Assembly: GCA_002197545.1 (NCBI GenBank)
Contig: NFUO01000066.1
Span: 68,230 to 132,229, forward strand
Origin: Acidobacteria subdivision 2 bacterium RH1 MAG20
Lineage (GTDB): Bacteria > Acidobacteriota > Terriglobia > Terriglobales > Acidobacteriaceae
Length of the DNA: 64,000 nucleotides
Direction of reading: 5' to 3'
This document shows, one piece after another, positions 1-8,625 of this stretch (position 1 is the first letter of the stretch; each line of letters begins with the position of its first letter). The notes beneath the pieces are model-generated. The model did no database searches, had not been told where the DNA came from, and was given only the letters and a program-made list of their open reading frames with translations. Made by a program: the position numbers and the translations under genes.

Positions 1-698
1 TGAACGACCATTTCGGCGACGGTATGATTCCTATTTATTTAAATGGCGCTGAAGGAGATCTTAGTATTGGGCACAAGAGCTATCTGAGTGCCGTTGGAGT
101 CATTGCCTCCTTCCGCACCTTTGAAAAAGCCAGGGAAATTGGAACGCGGCTGGCACAGTGCGTGATCGAGTCCGTAGATACCCTCATCACGGAAGTCCCA
201 TACTTGGCAAGTGAACACAGCATCATCCAATTACCGCTCAAAGAATATGCTCCTCGCAAAGAGATGAAACGTGCGAAAGAGGCTGCGCTCGCAGCATTGG
301 GCGAGCTGGGAGAGCAGGCTCCACAGGAGGAGTTAATTATCCGGCGGCAGGATTGGCTCTTCGCCCGCATCGAAGATTATTACTCCTCTCTTTATGAGGA
401 GACCAAAGCGCCCCACGTACTTCCCGTCGAGGTTTCGGTTGTCAGGGTTGGCGATACGGCAATTGTCAGTCTCCCCGGTGAGGTCTTTGTCGAGATCGGT
501 CTCGCCATTCGTCAGAACTCTCCCTTCCTGCGCACCATGATTGTTGGCCTGGCAAATGACTATATCGGATATGTTCCCACGGTCGAACAGGCCGCGGTGT
601 CTGGTTATGAGGTCATTGCCTCGCGGGTCACACCGGAAGCATCGCTAGTGCTTGAAAGAGGCGCCGTTGATCTACTCAAAAGATCTCATGCGGCATAG
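1..698 (+). CDS. Neutral/alkaline ceramidase-like protein, C-terminal part (cut by left edge)
   Basis: The reading frame is open from the first full codon at position 3, so this is the C-terminal 230 or so residues of a longer protein; the ATG at 24 is internal. The visible part has LNGAEGD near residue 20, followed by a helical stretch, and a C-terminal VVRVGDTAIVSLPGE block and GLANDYIGYVPT. These match the layout I know from the neutral/alkaline non-lysosomal ceramidase-like family, where NGxxGD lies in the metal-dependent amidase core. Bacterial members of this family are often encoded in carbohydrate clusters and need not act on ceramide. The gene ends 55 bp before an IclR regulator on the same strand, so it probably belongs to the locus that follows. 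The catalytic N-terminal half cannot be checked here. Confidence 0.7.
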   Translation, partial: NDHFGDGMIPIYLNGAEGDLSIGHKSYLSAVGVIASFRTFEKAREIGTRLAQCVIESVDTLITEVPYLASEHSIIQLPLKEYAPRKEMKRAKEAALAALGELGEQAPQEELIIRRQDWLFARIEDYYSSLYEETKAPHVLPVEVSVVRVGDTAIVSLPGEVFVEIGLAIRQNSPFLRTMIVGLANDYIGYVPTVEQAAVSGYEVIASRVTPEASLVLERGAVDLLKRSHAA

Positions 699-753
699 CC
701 CCACCAGGGATAGTTGGATGCGGAAAAGATATTTATCCCGATAGGACATCGCA

Positions 754-1536
754 ATGCCGACGAATAATTACATTAACGCTATAGAACGCATGATGCAGGT
801 CCTCCAGGCCTTCGGACAGCGTACGGACGTTTCATTGAAAGATCTGACCTTGCGCAGCGGAATTGTCAAAAGTTCCGTTTTCCGAATTCTCTTTACGCTT
901 GAGAAGCTTGGATATGTGTCGAAGAGCAGAGATGGACTGTATTCCATTCATCCGAAATTTTTTGCTCTGATGGCACCGGCGCACCCTACGGCCGACCTGA
1001 TTGAAATTGCTCATCCCATGATGCAAAGACTCGTCGAAAGGTTCAAAGAGACGGTCAACCTGGGAGTGATCGATGGAAATGAGGTTCTCTATATTCATGT
1101 GATCGAAAGTCCGCTGATGTTGCGCCTGGCGGCGCATGCGGGCATTCGAAGCGCTCTGTATTCGAGCGCTCTCGGGAAATGCTTAACCGCCCATCTGCAG
1201 CCGGAAGAGACGGAGCGATTGTTGAAACCCGCGTTCAAGAGGATGACATCGCGCACGATTGCAACGAAAGAGAAGTTCTTCGAAGACCTCGCGGAGACAC
1301 GTAAGCGAGGGTTCGCGATCGACAACAGCGAGGATTCCGATGGCATCCGCTGCATCGGCGCTCCTATCTTCGACGCGAATGGGCGCGTCACGGCGGCACT
1401 GAGTCTTTCCGGCCCGGACTCCCGCCTTACAGAGAGTCGCGACCTTGAGGTGGCAACAGCACTCCGGACGGCAGGTGAGAGCATCGGCAAAATGCTGGAG
1501 ACGAAGAGAAAACAAAATGCATACAAGGGAAGGTAG
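754..1536 (+). CDS. IclR-family transcriptional regulator
   Basis: A 260-residue protein of normal IclR length. Residues 5-65 form the winged helix-turn-helix (SLKDLTLRSGIVKSSVFRIL, then a YVSKSRDGLY wing). Residues 80-250 form the effector-binding domain, with the family signature SALGKCLTAHL near 148 and an RGFAIDNSEDSDGIRCIGAPI stretch near 188-208. IclR proteins usually sense small carboxylates or sugar-acid breakdown products and control adjacent catabolic genes. The stop codon is only 2 bp from the aminotransferase start, so the regulator is probably co-transcribed with the genes it controls. Its ligand cannot be read from the sequence; a uronate-derived keto acid would fit the neighbouring lyase and dehydratase. 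Confidence 0.93.
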   Translation: MPTNNYINAIERMMQVLQAFGQRTDVSLKDLTLRSGIVKSSVFRILFTLEKLGYVSKSRDGLYSIHPKFFALMAPAHPTADLIEIAHPMMQRLVERFKETVNLGVIDGNEVLYIHVIESPLMLRLAAHAGIRSALYSSALGKCLTAHLQPEETERLLKPAFKRMTSRTIATKEKFFEDLAETRKRGFAIDNSEDSDGIRCIGAPIFDANGRVTAALSLSGPDSRLTESRDLEVATALRTAGESIGKMLETKRKQNAYKGR

Positions 1537-1538
1537 AC

Positions 1539-2798
1539 ATGACGTTAGCGATTTTTGGCGGTAAACCTACTCGAAGCGCTGAATTTACCGTATGGCCGAT
1601 TTTCTCATCGGATGAAGAATCCGCACTAATCAATGTAGTCCGTAGCGGCAAGTGGGGTGGATATGGAGTGGAGATACAGGAGTTCGAGGAAAGTTTTCGC
1701 AAGATGCACGAGGTGAAGCACGCAGTTACGTGCTCCAACGGCACCGTCGCGCTCGAAGTGGCCTTGCGCGCTATCGGCATCGAATGCGGTGACGAAGTAA
1801 TCGTCACGCCTTTCACTTTCATAGCAAGCGCGAGCGCCATTTTGCTGTGCCAGGGCGTGCCTGTCTTCGTCGACATCGATCCGCAGACGTTGAACATGAC
1901 GCCTGCCGCGATAGAAGCGGCGATCACGCCCAGGACAAAGGCGATCGTTGTTGTTCACTTTGGCGGTCACCCAGCGGAGATGGACGCAATCGCAGCTATT
2001 GCAGCGAAGCATGGGCTTTTGATTGTGGAAGACTGCTCGCACGCACTAGGTGCTCGGTGGAAAGGCACGCCCGTGGCCAACTTTGGCTCAGTCGGGATCT
2101 TCAGCTTCCAGTCGTTCAAGCTGGCTACGTCAGGCGAAGGTGGCGCTGTTGCAACGAATGACGCGGCCATTGCGGATGCTGCCTGGAGCTATTGCAATCA
2201 GGGACGGCGGCGAGGAGCTGCCTGGTATGAACACTACAGCCTCGGCACCAACTATCGCTTGACTGCTTTCCAAGGCGCCGTATTGAATGCCCAACTGGAG
2301 CGCGTTCCGGAGCAGACAGCCATCCGCACACGCAATGCCGAATATCTGCGGAGCCTGCTTAAGGGCTTCAACGGAATCATGACTGGGACGACGAGTGAGT
2401 TCGTGCAGAATAACCCGCAATATCTGATGACACTCCGCTATGACCCAAGTGCATTTGCGGGAGTTCCACGCGACATTTTTCTGGCGGCGGTAGAGGCAGA
2501 GGGAATACCCTTGCGTGCCGTCTATCCCTATCCTCTTTATCGGAACCCGCTCTTTCGCAAGGAGGCTTTGGCGAAGCATGGAGGTGCTGGCTGGAAGTCG
2601 ATTCCCGACTACGGAGCGCTTTATCTTGAGGAGTGCGAGCGTGTGTGCGCTGACGGTCTTTGGCTGGAGCACCAGCTTTTTCTTGGCACCCAGCGCGATA
2701 TGGACGACATCCTCGCCGTCTTCCATAAGGTACAAGAGAATCGATCAGATTTGGCAAAGCATCACCATGAATCGGCCGCAGGATTCGCGAGGAGATAA
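1539..2798 (+). CDS. DegT/DnrJ/EryC1/StrS-family PLP aminotransferase
   Basis: A 419-residue fold-type I PLP enzyme. Asp165 in VEDCSHALGA should contact the pyridine nitrogen and Lys194 in SFQSFKLATSGEGG should be the Schiff-base lysine, both at family-typical positions. The N-terminal SGKWGGYG and the GYGVEIQEFEESF region are also typical. Family members transaminate keto sugars or keto cyclitols, usually with glutamate as donor. The start is preceded by an AAGG-rich Shine-Dalgarno and lies 2 bp after the IclR stop; the heparinase-like gene follows 2 bp after its own stop, so all three are tightly coupled. Together with the downstream Gfo/Idh/MocA dehydrogenase it could interconvert a hydroxyl, keto and amino group on one sugar or cyclitol. 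The substrate is unknown. Confidence 0.9.
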   Translation: MTLAIFGGKPTRSAEFTVWPIFSSDEESALINVVRSGKWGGYGVEIQEFEESFRKMHEVKHAVTCSNGTVALEVALRAIGIECGDEVIVTPFTFIASASAILLCQGVPVFVDIDPQTLNMTPAAIEAAITPRTKAIVVVHFGGHPAEMDAIAAIAAKHGLLIVEDCSHALGARWKGTPVANFGSVGIFSFQSFKLATSGEGGAVATNDAAIADAAWSYCNQGRRRGAAWYEHYSLGTNYRLTAFQGAVLNAQLERVPEQTAIRTRNAEYLRSLLKGFNGIMTGTTSEFVQNNPQYLMTLRYDPSAFAGVPRDIFLAAVEAEGIPLRAVYPYPLYRNPLFRKEALAKHGGAGWKSIPDYGALYLEECERVCADGLWLEHQLFLGTQRDMDDILAVFHKVQENRSDLAKHHHESAAGFARR

Positions 2799-2800
2799 AA

Positions 2801-5800
2801 ATGCAAAAGCAGGTATGGGCAGTGATCGCATTGTTGCTGGTCCTCCCGCTGCATGTCTGGTGCGCCGAAGGAGCCGGGCGGGACTATGCGAAGTGGAGGA
2901 TGGAAGATAGCTTCAGCAACGGCATTCCTTCGTGGCAGAGCTATTCCCTGGCCCAGGACATTGGCTATGACCCCTCGATTTATACTGCGACATCCGGGAC
3001 GGATGCGGTTCTTGTTCGCGATGTAATTAATGAAGGGCAAAGGACGCAGTCGGTCGGAATGATCCGGCCGTTGAAGTTTCGCCTCACCGCGTCAACTCAA
3101 ATCGCGCTTGCCTATTCCTTGCATCTTGCAGGACAACCTATCTCCGCGAAGATTATTCTGGCGGGCACGAACGGAACTAAGTACGAGGCGCCGCTTCCTC
3201 TCAACTCCGATCCCCGTCACCCTTCCGTGATTACAGGGGCAATGTTCCGGGCAAAGGGGGAAACAGAGATCGAGGCTGTAGCGATCCTCTGTTCGATGCG
3301 GAATGCTCCGCTCGGTTCGCATAGCTTGCTGACGCTCTACTCTTTTTCACTCAGCGCAATGCGTCCTGCAGCGCTGGGAATGGTTTCGCCGCGCCTGCTT
3401 GAGTCCAGCAGCGAATCTACGCCGATCATAGATGGATTTGTGCGGGCAGGGCAGCCTACCCAGTTTTCCTTTTCCGCCGCGCCGAAACATGTGCTGGTGA
3501 AGGATGGCAGTGGCACACTCGTGAATGCCGATGTCACGATCCAGGGACCGCAAGTCCACTGGACGCCGGCAAAAGACGCAACTCCTGGCCTCTGGACTAT
3601 CGAAGCGACAGATGATCATGCCAGTCTTCGTTTTCAGGTTTTGGTCTTGTCTGATAGTACAGGCGCCGGAGTGCTTTTTCCCTCTGAGCGGATAGCCCAG
3701 CTACGAACGGACAGCAAGTATGCCGTGTTGCGGCAGGCCATTCATCGAGAAGCTATGCGCCAGGCGCAGCAAATCGCCTTCAATCCACATGCGGGAGACA
3801 GCATCGCTCTGCTGCCGAAGGAGTCTGTGCTCGCTGGCCTGCCGGCGTATATGGCCTTGATGAGCAACTACGGAGGCGCAATCGCTTATGGCGCTCTCGA
3901 CTACCGGCTGAACGGCGATCAACAATCGCTCGCAAATGCGCGTAAAGCACTGGCAACGGTAGCTGCCTGGAAGACCTGGACCCCTACATGGTTCACCGCT
4001 CACGGTATGCATACCTACTATGTCGTGGGTATTTTCACGCAACAAACGGCTTTGGGCTATGACCTCATCTCCGATCAGCTCTCTCCAGAGGAGCGGTCGC
4101 GTATCGAAAGCGCTCTGCTCAGCAAAAGCATTCAGCCAACCGTAGACGATTACTTTCTGAAACAACGTATGCCGACGGGAGGCAGCAATCACATGGCGCA
4201 TTCGGTGGGTGGCGCTATTGCCGCGTGGGTAGCCTGTGATCGCGCAAACCCGCGGTGGCGTACTCAAAATGGCGCTTCATTGGCCGAGCTCCTTGTGGCA
4301 TATGAAGACCTGCTCAAAGGTCTTTTTCCCGGCGATGGAAGCGAGAGAGAACCAGCGGGATATGCGATCTTCGCCATGGAGGGAATGTCGTATGGCATCT
4401 CCGCATTGAAGAGTTTGGACATTGTTCCCACAGGTGTCCCAGCGATGATGGAATCTTTCTGGTGGCTCCGATATGCGGAGGTGAAGCCGCAACTCGTCCT
4501 CGATACGGGTGATACCAACTCTTCGCTCTCCACGTTGTATGGCTATGCCTGGGTGGCCGAACACTCCAGTGATCCAGGAGCGCGCTGGTTCTATGACACG
4601 GTGGCCAGGCCTGCGATGGATTCCTCTCAGGTGCGGTCCGAAAGCAAGGATGCGTCGCCCAACCCAGCCGCCATTGCGAAAGCACCGAACGCGCTTGAAC
4701 TTTTATGTTGCACGAAGGCTGCGGCGCAGTTTTCCACGCCTCCAGTATCAAGGATATTCCCATCGCGGGGAAGCGTCGTGCTTCGCCAAGGGTGGGGAGA
4801 GGATCAAACAGTAATCTCGCTGCGGGTGGGCGCCTGGATGAACCACGAGCATCATGACCAGGGCAGTTTCCAATTAGCGTCGGGCGGAGATCTTTTAGTA
4901 GGTGAGGGAGGCTACGCGGATTACTACCATGACCCGAACTATAAGGATTACTTCTCAGAGGCCGCAGCGCATAATGTGGTCTTGCTGGACGGCAATCCCT
5001 TTAGCCAGGTCCCCTATGACGGAGACTACTTCAAAGCGCTATCCATCCATCCCAGAATCATATCTTCTCTGCTGAGCGATAAGATCGATTATCTCGAAGC
5101 TGACTTGCAGCCAGCTTATGGCGAAACGGTGACCAGATACCGGCGGGCGTATCTCTTCCTCAAGCCGGACCTGCTTATCGTGAGCGATGATCTGAATGCA
5201 AAGGCTCCGCACACTTTTAAATGGTTGCTCCATGCCGCACCGGGAGCTAAGCCGCAACAACAGGATTTGGGAGTTGTCGTCGAAGGCAAAGACCAGCATG
5301 CAACACTGACGGTTGTCGCAAGCGATCCGTCCTTACGCTGGCAGATCAGCCGGACGCCGATTGCAATCGGCGATTTTACCAATCTCGATAAGGTCCCTGT
5401 CCGCGAACCGTACATGCTGTCGCTCGAGTCAAAGCCCTCTCTCGGCGCTAAATTTCTGGTTGCGCTTTCTGTTGCCCAATCAAAAGAAGCGAGCACGATC
5501 GAGAGACGCTCTACAGAGAACGGAGAGCTATTCTTGCAAAATCACGGAGGCCAACAGACGGTGGCCCTCTTCCGTAAAAAACCTGGAATACTTGAGACCT
5601 CCGGCATGGCTACAGACGGCGATATCTTGACTGTTACCCAGTCGAATTCAGGGGTAGAGTCGCATGTATTTGCGGGGCATGCTCGAATTTTGCGAATAGC
5701 GGATGGTCCAAGTGTTTCCTGGACGTCATCCGAAAATGTTGTATTGGACCGGACGAAGCGGGATATTGTGCTCAACTTGGAGCTCGAAGAATCATCCATG

Positions 5801-5941
5801 CTTAAGCTTGAAGGGCAGATTGAAGAGGGCTCCTTCAAGCTTGACGGAGCGAGCGGCTCCGGCTTTGCGAGAGGACAAGGCCTTGCCCTCTCGCCAGGCA
5901 GGCACCAAATCCGCTTTACGCTGACAACTCAACCCAAGTAA
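2801..5941 (+). CDS. Exported heparinase II/III-like polysaccharide lyase
   Basis: A 1046-residue protein with a Sec signal peptide (MQKQVWAVIALLLVLPLHVWC, cleavage near residue 22). Residues about 30-290 look beta-rich and may bind carbohydrate. Residues about 300-620 form the helical toroid seen in alginate and heparin lyases. Residues about 640-900 form the heparinase II/III-like domain, with N681-H682-E683-H684-H685-D686 and, about 45 residues on, AAAHNVVLLDGNPFS, which is the usual HN motif. Such enzymes break uronic-acid-containing glycans by beta-elimination in the periplasm or outside the cell. It follows the aminotransferase gene by 2 bp with a GGAG site (gaggagataaaa) before the ATG. 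The exact glycan cannot be assigned: heparinoid, alginate and ulvan-like substrates are all possible. Confidence 0.85.
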   Translation: MQKQVWAVIALLLVLPLHVWCAEGAGRDYAKWRMEDSFSNGIPSWQSYSLAQDIGYDPSIYTATSGTDAVLVRDVINEGQRTQSVGMIRPLKFRLTASTQIALAYSLHLAGQPISAKIILAGTNGTKYEAPLPLNSDPRHPSVITGAMFRAKGETEIEAVAILCSMRNAPLGSHSLLTLYSFSLSAMRPAALGMVSPRLLESSSESTPIIDGFVRAGQPTQFSFSAAPKHVLVKDGSGTLVNADVTIQGPQVHWTPAKDATPGLWTIEATDDHASLRFQVLVLSDSTGAGVLFPSERIAQLRTDSKYAVLRQAIHREAMRQAQQIAFNPHAGDSIALLPKESVLAGLPAYMALMSNYGGAIAYGALDYRLNGDQQSLANARKALATVAAWKTWTPTWFTAHGMHTYYVVGIFTQQTALGYDLISDQLSPEERSRIESALLSKSIQPTVDDYFLKQRMPTGGSNHMAHSVGGAIAAWVACDRANPRWRTQNGASLAELLVAYEDLLKGLFPGDGSEREPAGYAIFAMEGMSYGISALKSLDIVPTGVPAMMESFWWLRYAEVKPQLVLDTGDTNSSLSTLYGYAWVAEHSSDPGARWFYDTVARPAMDSSQVRSESKDASPNPAAIAKAPNALELLCCTKAAAQFSTPPVSRIFPSRGSVVLRQGWGEDQTVISLRVGAWMNHEHHDQGSFQLASGGDLLVGEGGYADYYHDPNYKDYFSEAAAHNVVLLDGNPFSQVPYDGDYFKALSIHPRIISSLLSDKIDYLEADLQPAYGETVTRYRRAYLFLKPDLLIVSDDLNAKAPHTFKWLLHAAPGAKPQQQDLGVVVEGKDQHATLTVVASDPSLRWQISRTPIAIGDFTNLDKVPVREPYMLSLESKPSLGAKFLVALSVAQSKEASTIERRSTENGELFLQNHGGQQTVALFRKKPGILETSGMATDGDILTVTQSNSGVESHVFAGHARILRIADGPSVSWTSSENVVLDRTKRDIVLNLELEESSMLKLEGQIEEGSFKLDGASGSGFARGQGLALSPGRHQIRFTLTTQPK

Positions 5942-6014
5942 ACAAAGAGCTGGGCTCTGCCTATGTTCATGCCGAGCGGCCGTAATGACACAGTACCGAC
6001 GGGAGAATACGGGT

Positions 6015-7052
6015 ATGAAATCAGAAGTTCCAGTTCGAATTGGTCTGATTGGTCTTGGGGTCATGGGTGAACTCTATGCGCGAATCTACGCGGCTCATCC
6101 GCTGGCGTCGCTCGTCGCCGTCTCATCCCGAAGGCCATCGAAGATCGCCGAATATGAAGGACGTTTTGGGGCCAAAGGTTACCTGGACTATCGAGAGATG
6201 ATCGACCGGGAACAACTTGACGCTGTGATCATTGCCACGCCTGATGACACCCATTTTGAACCCGCGAAGAAGGCGCTCCTGGCGGGCCGGCATGTACTCA
6301 TCGAGAAGCCGCTGACCACAACAGTTGCGGAAGCCGACGAACTGGTCCGGCTTGCGGCAAAGAATCGGCTCAAGATTCAGGTCACGTTCAATCATCGCTG
6401 GCTGTCTTCTTACCATCAGGCAAAAAAGAGCGTCGCGAACGGCGAAATCGGCGTGCCGCTCTCAGGCTTCGCCCGCAAAAATGACACAATCTACGTTCCA
6501 ACCGAAATGATTTCCTGGGCGGGAAAAACAACTCCTGCATGGTTCCTTTCTTCGCATGACATCGATCTGATCCGCTGGATCTTTGCTTCCGAACCAGTGG
6601 AGGCACGCGCCTGGGGCCGCCAGGAAGTGCTTAAAGCAAGAGGTATTCCAACCTATGATTTGATTCATGCTCAAGTGCGGTTTGCCAATGGAGCGATTGC
6701 GACCTTTGAGTCAGGATGGATCTACCCCAACACTTTTCCAACGATTGTCGATTCGTTTGTCGAAATTATTGGTACAGATGGGCACATCCATTTGGACCGG
6801 AAACGTGAGTCGATGGAGCTTAGTACACCGAAAGCCTTCACTTATCCGAAGAACTTCATCACGCAGGAGATCTTCGGCAGGCTCCGCGGGGCATTCCCGG
6901 CGTGTCTCGAAGATTTTCTCTACGCGATCATCCAGGATACGGAGCCGCATGTCTCCGGTTACGATGGGCGGCAGGTGACAGCAACACTTGAGGCAATCCA
7001 TCAATCTTTGGTGTCGGATACTACGGTACAGATTGCTCCCTTTGTCTCCTAG
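6015..7052 (+). CDS. Gfo/Idh/MocA-family NAD(P)-dependent sugar/cyclitol dehydrogenase
   Basis: A 345-residue protein. An N-terminal Rossmann fold carries GLIGLGVMGELYA at residues 8-20, and the family EKP motif is at 97-99 with the catalytic Lys98. The C-terminal half is the alpha/beta substrate domain, with SSHDIDLIRW giving the conserved HxxD pair. These enzymes oxidise or reduce one hydroxyl of a sugar, sugar acid or inositol. I prefer the ATG at 6015 (GGGAG about 12 bp upstream, and the Rossmann strand starts at once) over the in-frame ATG at 5985, which has no visible ribosome site. The gene is 73 bp after the lyase and on the same strand. In this locus it could act on the sugar released by the lyase or work with the aminotransferase. 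Confidence 0.88.
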   Translation: MKSEVPVRIGLIGLGVMGELYARIYAAHPLASLVAVSSRRPSKIAEYEGRFGAKGYLDYREMIDREQLDAVIIATPDDTHFEPAKKALLAGRHVLIEKPLTTTVAEADELVRLAAKNRLKIQVTFNHRWLSSYHQAKKSVANGEIGVPLSGFARKNDTIYVPTEMISWAGKTTPAWFLSSHDIDLIRWIFASEPVEARAWGRQEVLKARGIPTYDLIHAQVRFANGAIATFESGWIYPNTFPTIVDSFVEIIGTDGHIHLDRKRESMELSTPKAFTYPKNFITQEIFGRLRGAFPACLEDFLYAIIQDTEPHVSGYDGRQVTATLEAIHQSLVSDTTVQIAPFVS

Positions 7053-7191
7053 CGAGTTCTGTATCTACCGCAACAAAGACATGCGTAACCGTAATGGCAG
7101 GGCTGATCTTACGCAACACGGTATACACTCTGCACCATTGATGATGATGTCGGACGACCAAGCGTAAATCCAACCCATCAAGGAGAGTCCT

Positions 7192-8562
7192 ATGTCGGTA
7201 GACAACTATGGAAAATTCAATCGTCGCGGCGTTTTAAAATCTTCGTTGGCCATCGTGGCCGGTAGTTTTCTTGGCCGTCGCACGGCGGATGCGCAAACAT
7301 CCATCAAGAACGTCAACCAGAACTCCAGCCCGTCAACACTAAAAATCACCGACATGCGCTACTGTACGGTGAAGAAGCCTGGCCCAAGTCCTTGCACGAT
7401 CATTCGCATCGATACCAATCAAGGCGTGTATGGCCTTGGCGAGGTGCGCGACGTAGGCGGGTATCAGTATGCGATGGTTTTAAAGAACCGCATCATGGGT
7501 GAAAATCCGCTCAAGATCGACTATCTCTTTGAAAAGATTAAACAGTTCGGCGGTGGCGCACGTCAGGCTGGCGGCGTCTGCGCGGTAGAGATGGCACTCT
7601 GGGATATAGCAGGTAAGATCTACAACATTCCCGTCTATCAGATGCTTGGCGGGAAGTGGCGCGATGAAGTTCGCATCTACGCCGATACCACCGAGTCAGA
7701 AGACCCAGCAGAGTATGGGCGCCGCGCCAAAGAGCGTAAGGCCATGGGGATGACCTGGATGAAGATGGACCTAGGCATCAATACTCTCGCCAAGATGCCC
7801 GGCATGGTCATGCAGCCCGCGGACATGACGCGTTGGGAGTTGCGCGAGCAGCCGCATCCCTTCACTGCCATCGAAGTGACCGATAAGGGCATCGACCGCA
7901 TGTGCGAGTATGTTGCTGCGGTCCGCGAGGCCATCGGATACGACATGCCGCTCTCGATGGACCACCTCGGTCATGTAGGAGTCAACTCAGCCATCAGAAT
8001 GGGCCGAGCATACGAGAAGTACAACCTAGAGTGGATGGAAGACGTGATTCCCTGGTTCTACACCGATCTTTGGAAACAGATCACCGACTCAACTACAACT
8101 CCTACCCTCACCGGCGAAGACATCTACGAGATCGAAGACTTTGAGAAGCTCTGCGCTAACCATGCGGTCGATAAGATTCACCCGGACCTGATGACCTCCG
8201 GTGGCATTCTCCGCACCCATCAGATCGGCGATATGGCTTTCAAATATGGTGTGCCGATGGCGATGCACTTCGCGGGAACGCCTGTTGGCTGTATGGCCAA
8301 CGTGCACTGTGCGGCAGCTACGCGGAACTTCCTTGCCCTTGAGAATCACTCGCTCGATGTGCCGTGGTGGCAGGATCTGGTAACTGGAATTGAAAAGCCG
8401 ATCATCAACAAAGGCTTCATTAAAGTTTCGGAAGCTCCGGGGTTGGGCGTAACCCTCGTCGATGAGGTCGTAAAACAGCATCTCCAGCCTGGAACTCAAT
8501 ACTTTGCTCCAACACCAATGTGGGATGAGCGGCAGTCTGCGGACGATGCGCTTTGGAGTTGA
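7192..8562 (+). CDS. Tat-exported mandelate racemase/muconate lactonizing enzyme-family dehydratase
   Basis: A 456-residue enolase-superfamily enzyme. The N-terminus FNRRGVLKSSLAIVAGSFLG with cleavage near ADAQ is a twin-arginine signal, which is unusual for this mostly cytoplasmic family. The capping domain is followed by a TIM barrel with metal ligands Asp257 (MDHLGH), Glu283 (EWMED; Glu280 is the less likely alternative) and Glu309 (LTGED), and His359 (MHFAGTP) at the place of the general base. The Lys in WMKMDLG is at the end of the second strand. This resembles sugar-acid dehydratases (gluconate/galactonate type) more than racemases. A Tat export signal implies folding with its metal before transport. 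It would dehydrate an aldonate or uronate in the periplasm, fitting a locus with an exported lyase and sulfatase. Confidence 0.85.
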   Translation: MSVDNYGKFNRRGVLKSSLAIVAGSFLGRRTADAQTSIKNVNQNSSPSTLKITDMRYCTVKKPGPSPCTIIRIDTNQGVYGLGEVRDVGGYQYAMVLKNRIMGENPLKIDYLFEKIKQFGGGARQAGGVCAVEMALWDIAGKIYNIPVYQMLGGKWRDEVRIYADTTESEDPAEYGRRAKERKAMGMTWMKMDLGINTLAKMPGMVMQPADMTRWELREQPHPFTAIEVTDKGIDRMCEYVAAVREAIGYDMPLSMDHLGHVGVNSAIRMGRAYEKYNLEWMEDVIPWFYTDLWKQITDSTTTPTLTGEDIYEIEDFEKLCANHAVDKIHPDLMTSGGILRTHQIGDMAFKYGVPMAMHFAGTPVGCMANVHCAAATRNFLALENHSLDVPWWQDLVTGIEKPIINKGFIKVSEAPGLGVTLVDEVVKQHLQPGTQYFAPTPMWDERQSADDALWS

Positions 8563-8625
8563 AATTTTCCTTCTGAACCCGGCACTCCTGTCTATACACT
8601 TTTATCCACGGAGAAAATAATCCTC